DNA of 23,981 bases. It comes from Planctomycetota bacterium (lineage in GTDB: Bacteria > Planctomycetota > UBA8742 > JACQVU01). The notes below the pieces were generated by a model. That model searched no databases and was not told the origin of the DNA. It saw nothing but the letters and a program-made list of their open reading frames with translations. Positions 6,443 to 15,900 of this stretch are shown here, piece by piece; the first letter of the stretch is position 1; every line of letters begins with the position of its first letter. Both the position numbers and the translations under genes were made by a program. The stretch is taken from assembly GCA_016209585.1 (NCBI GenBank), contig JACQVU010000161.1, positions 1-23,981 of the forward strand, in the 5' to 3' direction.

Positions 6443-9400
6443 TCAGTACAAATGGCAAGAACAAACTGATGATCCGATCCACCACAAGAGATTCACGATC
6501 GCGAGCAACCGTGTCGCACGCACCAGAAGGAGAGCAAAGCCCGTGCCTGACCGCGACGGGTGTTTTCGCCGAGTACGGTGACGTTCAACACGTCGCTCCG
6601 TGATTGTAGCAAGAACTAATGCCACGAAGTGGAGCAACGGGAACTTCATGAACGCCACAAGCCCGATCCCAAACGCGAGCATGCCCGTTGCAATGCTGAA
6701 TCCGCTGGTCGGGCCGCGTTTGTGGTGGTGTCCGGCTTCCCGTGCCGCTCCCACCCACGCGGACGAGTCGCATACGTATGGATTGAACCGAAGAGGGCGG
6801 CTACACTCAGGGCACGATACACACAGACTCTTCTCCCTCGCGTCGCCCGAGATACTGTGGCGGGGAACCAAAGCATTCCCCCGCCGAAGCACAGATGCGC
6901 TATTAAACGACGATTCCGGTTCCGAGGTCGCGTTGATTTTCAGGTTTGTCGCTGGCACTGCGGTAGAGATAGCACGCTCGGCGAAAATCTCGGCCACGCG
7001 ACCCTGCACCATGGCAGGGAAGAGTTTCAACGTAAATCCGGCAAACCGCCTGACATCGTTGGCGATTCGCCGGACCTTGCCGAGCGCGGCGATAGGTTTT
7101 AGTTGCACGCGGCTACCTGCGTCGCAGGATGATCCGCGCATCTCCGGCAACGACAAGGTCTGCAGCATTTCGAGGGGCGGAGCGAAGCGAGCGTTGCACC
7201 AGACACAACACGCGATAGGGGCAACACGGGATTCAGTACAGGAATCATGGCGCCAGATACGCGTCGCTGTTATATATGGTTCACTGACTTGCACCGGCGG
7301 CAGGCTGATTCGGAGTATCCTTCCGTCTGCGAGACCCGCGACGACCCGGCGATTTTGTGTAACTTCAGAAAGACACCGAATTGGTGAACGGAGGTCAGCG
7401 ACGAGCACGCAATCGCCGGTCGTGAGATTCCATACTCGAATAGTTCCATCGTCGCCTGCGCTTGCCAGAATGCCCCCGTCTGGAGTCGTAGAGACCTTCA
7501 CGACGCGACCACTGTGCCCCGTTGATCGAGCACGCTCTTCGTACGTATCGAGGTTCCACAACCGCACCCTACCGGCCGAATCACCGATGACCGCCCAGCA
7601 TCCGTTAGCGATCACGCTAATCGACGTAATGCGGTCGAGCTCGATCGTTTGAGTCTCGCAAGATTCGAGAACGGCGACAGCAGCGCCGTTCGCCAGATCC
7701 CAGGCGCGTACCGTTCCGTCGGCTGATCCACTCAGTGCTACCCGACCATTTGGCGTCACAGCAAGACAAGTGATTTCGTCCGTCCCCTGCATTTTGAGAA
7801 TGCCGTGTCCCTTAAGCCGAAGAAGTTGATGCCCCATCGCGAGATCCCAAGCCCGCACAGTCCCATCAAGTGCGGCACTCAACAAGACACGGCCATCGCC
7901 GGTTACAGCGAAAGGTGGCACGGCTTCCGTTGCATCCGCCAAACTTGCCGTGAGGTCTCCACTTGCCTGATCATACACCCAAGCCTGTCCAGACTTGCTG
8001 GTGCTCAGGATTGAAAAGCCATCGCGAGACGGCGTATATTCGAAGATCTCATCATCGCCCGGTTCGGTGATAGCGTGTTCAGAGATCGAGTTGAAATCCC
8101 GAAACTGCGAACTGCCGTCATCATGAGCCGAATATACAAGACTCCCCGTGGGCCAAATCGAAACCTCGGCAGCAGGCACCAAGCGCGGCTTGCCCTTGTC
8201 GACCGACAAATCCCAAATGCGCAGAACTCCATCGAGGCCGGCGGATACCGCGAACCTCCCGTCTGGGGTCATTGCGATAGCATTCACTCGATCCGTATGG
8301 CCCTCGAAGACAGACCGCATCGCCCCGGTCACGAGATCCCAAACCCGAATGACCCCACCTTCATCCGAGGAGAGACCCACGCGACCGTCTGCAGTGACCG
8401 CGACGCCGGAAATCTCGTTCGCATGACCCACCAGCCGAACGGACTCCTTCGAGTTCTTGACATTCCACGCACGCAGCGTTCCATCATGTTGCCCGATAAG
8501 CGCGACCTCACCATCCGGTGACATAGTGACCGCAGTCACGTGTGTTTCTTTGTCGCCCAAGCGTGCAAGCACTTCACCCGAAGTCGTGTCAAAGACGCAT
8601 GCTCCTGAATACGGCATGCCGACGATTCCGATCCGGCCGCAGGGAGTCAACGCGATGCTGCAGAACGGTTCCATAAAAGAGTGGCGGAACTTCAGTAGAG
8701 ATAATGGCAACTTCCGAACCAGATCCCACAGCCTAACCCTCCCACCAACTTGTCCCACTGCGGCCATTCGGGCGTCTGCAGTCGCGGCCATGATAGTACA
8801 TCCTTCAGTGCGCCCGGTGACGCTCTCAATGACGGCGACATCTGTCATGGTGCGAAGGTTCCAGATCCGAATTGAACCGTCCATGCCGCCGGAAACTGCG
8901 ATGCCGCCATCTGCAGTGATCGACAAAACACCGATGGTCATTGGTGCTCCCCACATTCCATCTGCGCTGAATATCCGTTCCCCACCGCGAGCGCGCCTTC
9001 GGCCGTGTGCATGCAGAACCGCGCGTTCCTCTCCTGTTTCGAGGTTCCATACCCGTATCGACCCGTCGGCACCGCCGCTCACGGCGACCCGCCCGTCTGC
9101 GGATACCGCGACCGCCGAAACAGAACCTGTGTGTCCGATCAACGCGGTGAGCAGCGATGGATTGGCGTCGAAGGCCGCACGGTCTTGAGGTGCCACGAGT
9201 GCCATAGGAACTTCATGATGATCCGGGCCGCCGCCGGGATCCGCACCGGTACTCTCAATCGTCCCCGCACCCGCGTCGGCCAATGGTCCACCATCCGCGG
9301 AGTTGAGAGATTGTTGAACGACGAAGCCATCGCGCGCACCGAATTGTTTAAGTGTGTAGGCATGGCCGCGCACGAACGACGCGAACGCTTCCATGCGATC

Positions 9401-12016
9401 TCCTCGATTGGGGTTCTCGCGCGCCCGATCTCCACGTTTCTTGATCTCCTCGCGCGCGAGAGGCGCGACCGACGCAATCTCCGGAAGCCTCACGCCGTCG
9501 GGGTTCATGGCGTACTCGATCAACGCACGGCCATACTCCTCGCACCGCCCCTGTTGCTCACGTGCCTTGGCGCGTTCTGCCCGCGTCTCGGGCAGCGCGT
9601 CGAGAGCGAAGTCGTAGTCGGGTATCAGGGCGAAGATTCGCGCGGGCCGCGCGCGGCAGGCGGCCTCGATGAACGAAAGGTCGGTCAGCGTCTTCGTACA
9701 GCCGTCCCAGTCCTGGGCAAGGGTCTGTTGATAGGCCAACTCGGAGAGGCGGCGCAGATTGGGCAGGCGGGCCGGCGGCGGGGATCCGGGATCGGGCAGC
9801 AAGTTCGGCTCGCGGGCAAAGTAGCGCGCCAAACCGCCGTGAATCGACGGCGCGCGCGGCGGCGGGAGGAACCGCTCGGCCACGACTTCGCCGATGACGC
9901 GGTGGAAGAAACCAAGTGTCCCCACCTCGTCCACCGAACGCTCACGCAGATAGGGGCGCAGGTCGAAATAGAGGCGCGACCAGACCGCGTCGGGCACGCG
10001 CGGCTCCGGCAATTTGTGGTACTTCTCGGCGTCGGCGCGAAACCGCGAGAAAAAACCGGCGTCGGCGGTGAGAACGTCGATCACCTCCTCCTCCGTCAAC
10101 CCCGTCCGCGCGGCTGAGAGGTAGCCGAGCGCGTGCGACACCAGGTGCTCGCCGTGCTCAGCCTTTTCGCAGAGCCTCGCGAGAAGATGGCGGACCACGC
10201 CGGCGACGTTGTTGGGGAGCACGGGGGCGGGATCGAACGACTTACAAAGCCGCGCCTCCTCGAAGACGAGTCGCAGATACAGCGGGTTTGGGCGTTGCTG
10301 GAAACCGGCGAGAATTTCGCGACGCTGCGGGGCGGTGAGCGCCCGGCTCACGCTGGCCGCAGCGAGCCACGAGTCGAGCATGGCTGCGCCGTCGCCTTCG
10401 CCCAGCGTCGCGAGCGGAACGAAACGTGCGGCAGATTCCCACGCTTTGAGCCGGGCGCCTGCGTCGCTGCCGTCGAGGACGGAGACGACGACGCGAACGT
10501 TTCGCGGCAGGCGACGCGGGAGCCAGTTGAGTTCGCGCCCTTCGTCGCTGGGCGGGAGTTGATCAAGCGCGTCGATGAATAGCGCCACGGGGCCGCGCTC
10601 GCCGGCCTTGCCTAGCAGGTCGTGGAAACGGTCGACGAGGCGGCGAAATTCAGCCGGCGGCTCCGTCTCGTCAAGCGCCAATGTGCGTGCCACTTCCACA
10701 CAGAGGCTTTGTAACACGTCGCGCGATGAGGACGTCTTCGACGACGCGCCGATGAAGCGCAAAAGAACGGTGCGCGCCGAATTTGAGCCGGATTGCGGCG
10801 TTCCTTGCTCTCCCGCCTTTCCGGCGTGTCGCTCCCTTCCGGGATTTCGCGACTTCGGACCCGCCGATGCCGCACCCGGCAGCGGCGGTGGCTCGCAGTC
10901 ATCGCCCAGGACGCCTGACACGCCCGCCGCGCGCAGGGCGGCTGCGGCCATCACCGCCGACTTTCCCGCGCCGCCGTCGGCGTGAAGGACGAGGATCGAA
11001 TTGTCATCGGCGGCGAGATGCTGTTCGATGCGCGCCAACTCGGAGTCGCGACCGATGAGCACCTCAGCGCGCTCGCGGGCGAAGGTGCGATGTTCGGCGA
11101 TTTCGGCGTCGAGCGGATCGACCTCCTCGTGCGCGGCAATCACGGCCTCGATTCGCGCGATGAGTTCCTTCTTCACCGCCTCGCAAAAAGCGGCGATCTC
11201 TTCCTCGCGGAAGTGCTCTCCCGTCCAGGTCGCGGTGTACTCACACGTGTCGCCCGGACGCGTGCGGGCGATCTCGGCGCGAAGCCGCTCTTGCTTCGCG
11301 CTGGCGGCGGGGTCGACGCCCCGAAAGTGCGCTGGCGCTTCCTCACCATTTTCAACGACGAGCCGGCGGAGGAAGAAGAGCGCGTTGTTTTCCCCCAGAG
11401 ACAAGTCCAGCGCGCCCGCACGAATCTCCTGCTCGGTGGCTGAAGCGACGAATCGGCGCACATCGAGTTCCTCAAGAGGCACGCCCTCAAGTGCCCGGCG
11501 TAGAATGCGGCGTAGCGCGGGTTCGATGCGCCCGGCCCAGTCGCCGCGTTCGCCCGCACGCTCGCCGTCGCATCCGAGCAGCACGAACTCGGCGGGGACG
11601 GCGTTTTCGTCCAGGCGATACCACTGATGTAAAAGGTCATGGTCGCCCGGCGAAGAAACCTCGCGCGCGAGAGCCTCGAAGTGGGCCGCGGGAATGCAGG
11701 CGGGAAGCGGCTCCCAGCCGTAACGGTCGCCGACGAGGGCGAGGAAGTTAAGTTGTGGCGAAATCTCGCGGCAGCGGGCGACCTCAGTGAGACAGATGGC
11801 CAGCGCGCGTTGATCGACGCCGGCCTCTTCGCTCACGCCCCAACGAAGATCGACAGTTTGGAAGCGGAAACCGCGCTCGCGGCAGTACTTCTTGACTTCA
11901 GGAAATACGACGCGGTGAAGCGCGTTGCGCTCATCCTCCATATCCTTGAAGGTAGAACTGACGAATATGCGGAAGAGCCGTCGATTCGCTGCGTGGCTCA
12001 CGGGCGCTCCAAGCAT
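6443..12016 (-). CDS. STAND NTPase: DUF4062 - P-loop NTPase (NACHT-like) - WD40 repeats - zinc ribbon/TM tail
   Basis: A 1857-residue multidomain protein resembling NWD1/TEP1/NPHP3-type signalling ATPases. The frame opens at a TTG at 12082, but that codon lies inside a promoter -35 box. The ATG at 12016 has GGAGAG four bases upstream and is the preferred start. DUF4062 begins with RIFVSSTFKDMEDER (about residues 16-30). Walker A is GGAGKS (about 347) and Walker B is LFIDALDQ (about 480). A helical stretch runs to about 950, then about 14 WD40 blades to about 1570, enough for two seven-bladed propellers. The tail has CCVWC (about 1597), CPECSRPLRFNPYVCD (about 1735) and two or three hydrophobic segments near the end. 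Known relatives sense ligands through the repeats and oligomerise through the NTPase; some bacterial STAND proteins defend against phage. That role is inference here. WD40-to-tail DNA is less GC-rich than its surroundings. Confidence 0.9.
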   Translation of the reverse strand: MLGAPVSHAANRRLFRIFVSSTFKDMEDERNALHRVVFPEVKKYCRERGFRFQTVDLRWGVSEEAGVDQRALAICLTEVARCREISPQLNFLALVGDRYGWEPLPACIPAAHFEALAREVSSPGDHDLLHQWYRLDENAVPAEFVLLGCDGERAGERGDWAGRIEPALRRILRRALEGVPLEELDVRRFVASATEQEIRAGALDLSLGENNALFFLRRLVVENGEEAPAHFRGVDPAASAKQERLRAEIARTRPGDTCEYTATWTGEHFREEEIAAFCEAVKKELIARIEAVIAAHEEVDPLDAEIAEHRTFARERAEVLIGRDSELARIEQHLAADDNSILVLHADGGAGKSAVMAAAALRAAGVSGVLGDDCEPPPLPGAASAGPKSRNPGRERHAGKAGEQGTPQSGSNSARTVLLRFIGASSKTSSSRDVLQSLCVEVARTLALDETEPPAEFRRLVDRFHDLLGKAGERGPVALFIDALDQLPPSDEGRELNWLPRRLPRNVRVVVSVLDGSDAGARLKAWESAARFVPLATLGEGDGAAMLDSWLAAASVSRALTAPQRREILAGFQQRPNPLYLRLVFEEARLCKSFDPAPVLPNNVAGVVRHLLARLCEKAEHGEHLVSHALGYLSAARTGLTEEEVIDVLTADAGFFSRFRADAEKYHKLPEPRVPDAVWSRLYFDLRPYLRERSVDEVGTLGFFHRVIGEVVAERFLPPPRAPSIHGGLARYFAREPNLLPDPGSPPPARLPNLRRLSELAYQQTLAQDWDGCTKTLTDLSFIEAACRARPARIFALIPDYDFALDALPETRAERAKAREQQGRCEEYGRALIEYAMNPDGVRLPEIASVAPLAREEIKKRGDRARENPNRGDRMEAFASFVRGHAYTLKQFGARDGFVVQQSLNSADGGPLADAGAGTIESTGADPGGGPDHHEVPMALVAPQDRAAFDANPSLLTALIGHTGSVSAVAVSADGRVAVSGGADGSIRVWNLETGEERAVLHAHGRRRARGGERIFSADGMWGAPMTIGVLSITADGGIAVSGGMDGSIRIWNLRTMTDVAVIESVTGRTEGCTIMAATADARMAAVGQVGGRVRLWDLVRKLPLSLLKFRHSFMEPFCSIALTPCGRIGIVGMPYSGACVFDTTSGEVLARLGDKETHVTAVTMSPDGEVALIGQHDGTLRAWNVKNSKESVRLVGHANEISGVAVTADGRVGLSSDEGGVIRVWDLVTGAMRSVFEGHTDRVNAIAMTPDGRFAVSAGLDGVLRIWDLSVDKGKPRLVPAAEVSIWPTGSLVYSAHDDGSSQFRDFNSISEHAITEPGDDEIFEYTPSRDGFSILSTSKSGQAWVYDQASGDLTASLADATEAVPPFAVTGDGRVLLSAALDGTVRAWDLAMGHQLLRLKGHGILKMQGTDEITCLAVTPNGRVALSGSADGTVRAWDLANGAAVAVLESCETQTIELDRITSISVIANGCWAVIGDSAGRVRLWNLDTYEERARSTGHSGRVVKVSTTPDGGILASAGDDGTIRVWNLTTGDCVLVADLRSPIRCLSEVTQNRRVVAGLADGRILRISLPPVQVSEPYITATRIWRHDSCTESRVAPIACCVWCNARFAPPLEMLQTLSLPEMRGSSCDAGSRVQLKPIAALGKVRRIANDVRRFAGFTLKLFPAMVQGRVAEIFAERAISTAVPATNLKINATSEPESSFNSASVLRRGNALVPRHSISGDAREKSLCVSCPECSRPLRFNPYVCDSSAWVGAAREAGHHHKRGPTSGFSIATGMLAFGIGLVAFMKFPLLHFVALVLATITERRVERHRTRRKHPSRSGTGFALLLVRATRLLAIVNLLWWIGSSVCSCHLY

Positions 12017-12054
12017 GGCGCTCTCCGAACCGGCGAAAGAGATGACACCAGCTG

Positions 12055-12082
12055 ATTGTATGTCGCGACGGTGGAATGTCAA
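12055..12082 (-). promoter_or_regulatory. Near-consensus sigma70-type promoter for the STAND NTPase gene
   Basis: Reading the - strand, TTGACA (12082-12077) is followed after 16 bases by TACAAT (12060-12055). This is six of six and five of six against the housekeeping consensus, so transcription should begin near 12047. That leaves a leader of about 30 bases containing GGAGAG before the ATG at 12016. The -35 box overlaps the stop codon of the small zinc-ribbon gene upstream. The promoter position argues against the TTG start at 12082. Confidence 0.75.
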
Positions 12083-12291
12083 ATCGAGGGAGGGGGACGG
12101 AAAAGCAGCGGGGCGTCGTCGTCGGACGCCCTCACGGGCGCACTACGAACGGCGTCGTCGTCATCCCCTTCCGGCACGGGCGGCGGGCCGGCGTTCCACG
12201 CATGGCCGCAAGCGCCGCACAGCGCGCGGCTGGAGCGGGGTGAGAACGCGACATCGTCGGACCCGCACTTCGGGCAGGAGTCTTCGGCCAT
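12079..12291 (-). CDS. Small zinc-ribbon protein
   Basis: A 70-residue product beginning MAEDSCPKCGSDDVAFSP, with a second pair of cysteines in LCGACGHAW. The CxxC-x15-CxxC spacing is a treble-clef or rubredoxin-like zinc ribbon. The rest is acidic (DDDD twice) and proline-rich, so probably disordered. No clear Shine-Dalgarno precedes the ATG. Its stop codon overlaps the -35 box of the large NTPase gene, and it is on the same strand. It could be a regulatory partner or simply a stand-alone small zinc-ribbon protein of the type common in GC-rich genomes. No function can be named. Confidence 0.6.
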   Translation of the reverse strand: MAEDSCPKCGSDDVAFSPRSSRALCGACGHAWNAGPPPVPEGDDDDAVRSAPVRASDDDAPLLFRPPPSI

Positions 12292-12517
12292 GGCGGGAAC
12301 GCGCTTCGTTTCGATCTGAATTCAATGATGCCCGATTCTACGCGCGGCGCGCGGATTGTCAAATCCGGCGTCTCGCATGGCCGGTCCGGCGCCACCCGCG
12401 CGGTGAAATTCCCCGATAGTTCTTGCTTGATTGTTCGGCCAAGGCGCGCCATGTTTCGCGGTTTGTGGCATCGTGTCTGATTCCTCGATTCGCGCCGGCG
12501 GGAAGGAGCGTGTTCCG

Positions 12518-12889
12518 ATGGTGATGAAGTTCCTCAAGTTCGACATCATGGTGCTGCCCGTGTTGGTCAAGGTGTTCTTCGCGCTGGGGCTTCTGGTCAT
12601 CCTCTGCAGCGCGGTTGGTTTCTCGATCTGGTTCGGCTTCGAGCCGCGGGCAGACACGCGGCCGGGCGTCGACTTCTTCAGGTCGATGTCCCGGCCGGAG
12701 GCGGAGCCGACCGGCTCCACGTTCAGCGTCGTCCGGTTCATCGGCGGTGTCGTCGTCGCGCTGATCGGGGCCGTTTTCTCCGCCATCTGGTGGCGGGTGA
12801 TCTGCGAGTCGACGATCATCCTCTTTAAAATTCACGAGAGCCTCGCCGCGATGAAATCACGGGAGGAGCAGCCCGCGGTTCCAGCCTGA
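12518..12889 (+). CDS. DUF4282 family membrane protein
   Basis: A 123-residue integral membrane protein. The start at 12518 is supported by GGAAGGAG nine bases upstream; the open frame reaches back to 12431 but those codons lack family character. Two long hydrophobic helices (about residues 11-36 and 67-90) are separated by a polar loop. The sequence WWRVICESTIILFKIHESL near the end matches the DUF4282 pattern WRvxcExxIvlFrIhExL. The function of DUF4282 is unknown. It is divergent from the zinc-ribbon/NTPase genes (226-bp gap with nothing recognisable) and convergent with the FN3 gene. Confidence 0.8.
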   Translation: MVMKFLKFDIMVLPVLVKVFFALGLLVILCSAVGFSIWFGFEPRADTRPGVDFFRSMSRPEAEPTGSTFSVVRFIGGVVVALIGAVFSAIWWRVICESTIILFKIHESLAAMKSREEQPAVPA

Positions 12890-12891
12890 TA

Positions 12892-12910
12892 CCCGCGTTC
12901 AGTCAGCGGG
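12892..12910. terminator. Weak hairpin between convergent genes
   Basis: CCCGC (12892-12896) and GCGGG (12906-12910) can form a 5-bp stem with a 9-base loop in the 25-bp gap between the DUF4282 stop and the FN3 stop. There is no T run on either strand, so at most it is a weak bidirectional terminator. Confidence 0.2.
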
Positions 12911-12914
12911 CCGC

Positions 12915-15900
12915 TTACTGCACGGCCGCGTCGATATCGTCGAGGAAGACGCTGCCGGCGCCGGTGGTGGTGAACCCCAGCCGGGCGACGCCCTGCGACT
13001 GGGCGGGGGCGATCACCACCTCATACTGGCTCCAGCCGTTGGCGTCGGGGCCGGAGAGGAGGGTTTCGGTGGTCACTGGGGCGGTGCCGGGCGCGACGGC
13101 CTCCACAGCCACGGTCGGCCCGGTGGAGCGCCGCCAGTAGGTGAAGCGCACCTGCGTGGTGGGGCCGGTGAGATCGTAGACGTAGCGGAAGTGATACTTG
13201 TTGGTCTCCCGGATCTCACAGACGTTGGTGGTCGGGTGGATCGACGGCCCGTCGGTCAGAGCGGTCTTCAACACGTCGCGCTGGATGCGGAAGGTGACGT
13301 CGGCCGACCAGGGGCTGGTCACTTCGTTGTCGGTGGTGGCGTACTTCTCAATGAAGCGGAAGCGCAGGTGGTAGTCCTGGTTGTTGTTGAGTTTCGGCCC
13401 GCGGTAGAGGATGTCTGGACTCTGGGTGTTGGCGCGCACCGGGGCCACGGCGTAGTCGCCGGAGTCCCAGAGGTCGGCCGCGTCGTTCTCCGGGTCAGCC
13501 AGGGCGGCGGAGGAGACCTTCACGCGCGCCTTGAAGGCTGAGTCCCAGGCGTCGTCCTGGTACTTGGCGCTGAAGACCACCGGGGTGATGTCGTCGGTGT
13601 TGATGTCGCCGCGCACGACGTTGGAGCCGGGATCGGCCTGCGCGCCGGTCTTGGCGTCGGACACCCAGACGTCGATGGGCGCCAGCGCGGTGTTGTCGAC
13701 CGGCGTGGCCCCCGCCGAATAGACGCTGTACGGCCCCGCCCACAGCCCGTTCGAGTTCACGTAGGCGTAGACCCGGAAGAAGTAAGAGTTCCCCGCCACC
13801 GCCCCGCCCCAGGGGAAGTTGCCGAGAGAGGAGTTGGAATCCGACTCCCACATCAGTTGCCCCGGCGGGCCGGGCATGTCGCGATAAATCTGGATGTGGT
13901 GGTTGGCCGCGCCCGGCGGCACGGTCCAGATCGCCGCCACGCCGTCCCACGACAGCGGCGGCGTGGGCGCGGCGGGGGCGGTGTACTGGGTGTAGTTGGC
14001 GGTGTAGGGGGTTTCGTCGCCGTCGCCGTTGCGCGCCTTCACTTTGTAGACATACGCGGTATAGGACGACAGCCCGGAGTCCAGGTAGGTGTTGGTCTGC
14101 GTCCAGGCGGAACTCGGCCCGCCGCCGGCGCCGCCGGAGACGTACTCGAAGAAGAGGCCCGACGAGCCCAGCGTCAGGTTGTTCAGCGACCCCCGCGCCC
14201 GCAACTGGACGCTGGTGTCGGTGGCGAAGTCGGTGTCCACCCCCGTCGGCGTCTCAATGGAGGTGTAGTTCGTCACCCCCCCGCTCACCACGCCGTCGCC
14301 CGAACTGTTGTAGGCCCGCACGCTGGCCGTGTAGGTGGTGTTCGCCAGGAAAGAGCCGAACCCGTTCGCCTGGCTGGCCACGAAGGTCAGCACGTTGCCC
14401 ACGTCGACCGTGTTGCCGTTGCAGGTGAGTTTGTACCCGTTCGCGCCGCCGCCGGGCGCCGTCCAGCCCCAGGTGATGGAGTTGGTGGCGTTGCCGGTAT
14501 GGGCGAGGCCGGTCGGCACGTCGGGCAGCGTGTAACGGGACGTGGTGGACGACCAGCCGGTCTCCACGGCGTCGCCGTTGCGCCCCTTCACGCGGAAGTC
14601 GTACTGCACGTTCGGCGACAGCGCGGTGGCGGTGTCGGTCGTCACCTGCACCCAGGCCTGGATGCCGGTGTTGCCGCCGACGGTGGTGGACTCGAACCAG
14701 AGGCCGGAGGAGGCGACCGTGATGTTCGATGCGCCGCTGGTGTTCAGCACGATGGAGGACGAGGTGGTGGCGCCGAACGTCGGCGCCGCCGGCGTCTCGA
14801 TGGCGGTGTAGTTCGTCACCCCGCCGGTGGCCACGCCGTCCCCCGAACTGTTGTACCCCAGCACCGTGGCCGTGTAGGCCGTGTTGGCGTTCATCACCCC
14901 GAACCCGTTCGCCTGGCTGGCGGTGGCCGAGGTTACCGCGCCCACGTCAACGGTGTTGCCGTTGCAGGTTAACTTGTAGCCGTTGGCCCCGCCGGCTGGC
15001 GCCGTCCAGGACCAGGTGAGCGAGTTGGTGGTGAGGTCGCTCTTCGCCAGACCGGTGGGGATTCCGGGCAGCGTGTAGCGCGAGGAGGTAGACGACCACC
15101 CCGTCTCCAGACCGTCGCCGTTGCGCGCCTTTACCTGGAAGGTGTAGGAGGTGTTGGGCGACAGGGCGGTGGCGGTGTCGGTCGTCACCTGCACCCAGGC
15201 CTGGATGCCGGTGTTGCCGCCGTTGGTGGACTCGAACCAGACGCCGGAGGAGCCGGCGGCGACGTTGGACACGCCGGAGGTGTTGAGCACGAGGGAGGAG
15301 GAGGTGGTGGCGCCGAACGTGGGCGTCGCCGGCGTCTCGATGGCGGTGTACTTCGCCACCGAGTTCGAGCCGGCGCTGTCCCCGCCGCTGTTGGCGGCCT
15401 TGATCTGGTAGGTGTACTGGGTGTTGGCGGCGCGGCCGGTGTCCTGCCAGGAGGAGGCGTCGGCTCCCAGCGTGGCCACGACCACGGCGTTGCGCAGCAC
15501 CTTGACGGCGGTTTCAGTGGAGCCGGAGTTCAACGTCCAGGCGAGGTCGAGCGTCGACAACGTGGGGTTCGTCACCGAAAGCCCCGACGGGGCGGCGGGT
15601 AACGTGGAGAACGTGCCGCCGGCCCAATCCACCCAGCCGGAGGTGGCGTCGTTCTTGTCGTTGGCGTACCCATGCACCCGCATGCTCTGGTAGTCGCCCC
15701 AGTTGGTCAGCGCCAGGAAGACGAAGTTCACCGTGCGTTGGTTCCCCGCCGTCGACGTGCTGCACGACCCCGGCACGAGTTGCACGTACTGCTGGCCGAA
15801 GCCGTTGTACTTGCCGACGTAGCCGCCGCCAGTACAGGCGCCGGTCTCCAGCGCCGCGCCGAAGCCGGGCGGACCGGTGGTGTTGGTCGGATGCCAGCCG

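Noticed and set aside
6600..7652. 350-residue + strand frame opposite the NTPase tail
   Set aside because: No recognisable domain; the - strand frame continues the WD40 repeats into a cysteine-motif tail.
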